Assembly (NCBI GenBank): GCA_947259915.1
Contig: CAMYOC010000028.1
Span: 138,200-202,199, forward strand
DNA from: an uncultured Gammaproteobacteria bacterium
Lineage (GTDB): Bacteria > Pseudomonadota > Gammaproteobacteria > Steroidobacterales > XN24
Length of the DNA: 64,000 nucleotides
Direction of reading: 5' to 3'
Below the pieces are notes generated by a model. It was given only the letters and a program-made list of their open reading frames with translations, did no database searches and was not told the DNA's origin. Below are positions 63,733-64,000 of the stretch, piece by piece. The position numbers and the translations under genes were made by a program. Each line of letters begins with the position of its first letter. The first letter of the stretch is position 1.

Positions 63733-63846
63733 TCGACCATGTGTGATGAATACCGCCGCATGAATTCGGCAGGCGATCCGCGGTGCTCAGGACGGCAAGC
63801 ACGGCGGCACGGCTTGAGGCGCGCCCTGTCCGTGCCCGGTTGCTTC

Positions 63847-63999
63847 TCAGTTGTTCAGTGCGCCCTGCTCCACCCACTCCCGGAGAATCGCGACCTCATC
63901 GCTGGTCGGTGGTCGCGCGTCGCCATGTGGCATCTTCAGTGACGGGTCGGCCCGACCCTCGACCAGCATGATCAGCGTGCTGCTCAAAGGATCACCGGG
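63847..63999 (-). CDS. C-terminal end of a cytochrome c (planctomycete-type) domain protein (runs off the window)
   Basis: 51 codons remain before the stop. They read GDPLSSTLIMLVEGRADPSL, then KMPHGDARPPTSDEVAILRE and WVEQGALNN. This is the end of the PSCyt1 family, with MPxG-type Met ligand and the E-x(2)-L-x-x-W-x-x-x-GA C-terminal pattern. The haem Cys motif would lie upstream, outside the window. The call is from pattern only. Confidence 0.7.
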   Translation of the reverse strand, partial: PGDPLSSTLIMLVEGRADPSLKMPHGDARPPTSDEVAILREWVEQGALNN

Positions 64000-64000
64000 C

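Overview
The window is a GC-rich (roughly 60-65 % G+C by eye) chromosomal segment of a motile gammaproteobacterium. Gene order points to the Chromatiales / Pseudomonas-like part of the class: flhF-fleN-fliA, fleSR beside fliE, algZR-hemCDXY, hslVU-DUF971-ubiEJB and dapF-DUF484-xerC. I cannot name the species. No tRNA, rRNA, CRISPR array, insertion sequence or prophage was seen.

Region 1 (1-36921) is one almost complete polar-flagellum locus. On the minus strand, read from high to low coordinates, it runs flgBCDEFGHIJKL, fliC, flaG, fliD-fliS-fliT-(PilZ-like), fleS-fleR-fliEFGHIJ, fliK, fliLMNOPQR-flhB-flhA-flhF-fleN-fliA and the start of a motA/motC gene that leaves the window. flgA, flgM and flgN are divergent on the plus strand. 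The promoters give a clear control scheme. Sigma-54 boxes (TGGCAC-N5-YTGC or close) lie before flgB, flgA, fliD, fleS, fliK and fliL. Sigma-28 boxes (TMAAG...N11 GCCGATAR) lie before fliC, flgKL (inside flgJ) and flgM. The flagellum genes therefore fall into sigma-54 early/middle operons and sigma-28 late units, with FleSR and FliA/FlgM as switches inside the locus. FleQ, RpoN and the chemotaxis genes are not here.

Region 2 (37125-44513) holds a membrane-anchored cytochrome c, the Rep helicase and ComM (minus strand), UbiK, and a nitrogen cluster glnK-amtB-glnK2 with an NtrC-type palindrome and sigma-54 promoter. A small DUF4124 protein follows.

Region 3 (44514-51506) is a tight plus-strand run: a beta-hydroxyacid dehydrogenase, AlgZ-AlgR two-component system and hemC-hemD-hemX-hemY. 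A structured leader may precede it.

Region 4 (51512-63695) holds a 2Fe-2S/flavin oxidoreductase, an epimerase-like protein, an orphan ParA-type ATPase, UbiD, then DapF-DUF484-XerC-HslV-HslU and DUF971-UbiE-UbiJ-UbiB. Five ubiquinone genes (ubiK, ubiD, ubiE, ubiJ, ubiB) sit within 22 kb. The last 150 bases carry the C-terminal end of what looks like a planctomycete-type cytochrome-c-domain protein.

No plainly new multi-gene system was found. The best leads are the promoter architecture of the flagellar locus, the flagellin leader, the possible structured RNA before the dehydrogenase-algZR-hem run, the atypical PilZ protein in the fliDST operon, and the orphan ParA and ferredoxin-reductase genes beside ubiD.
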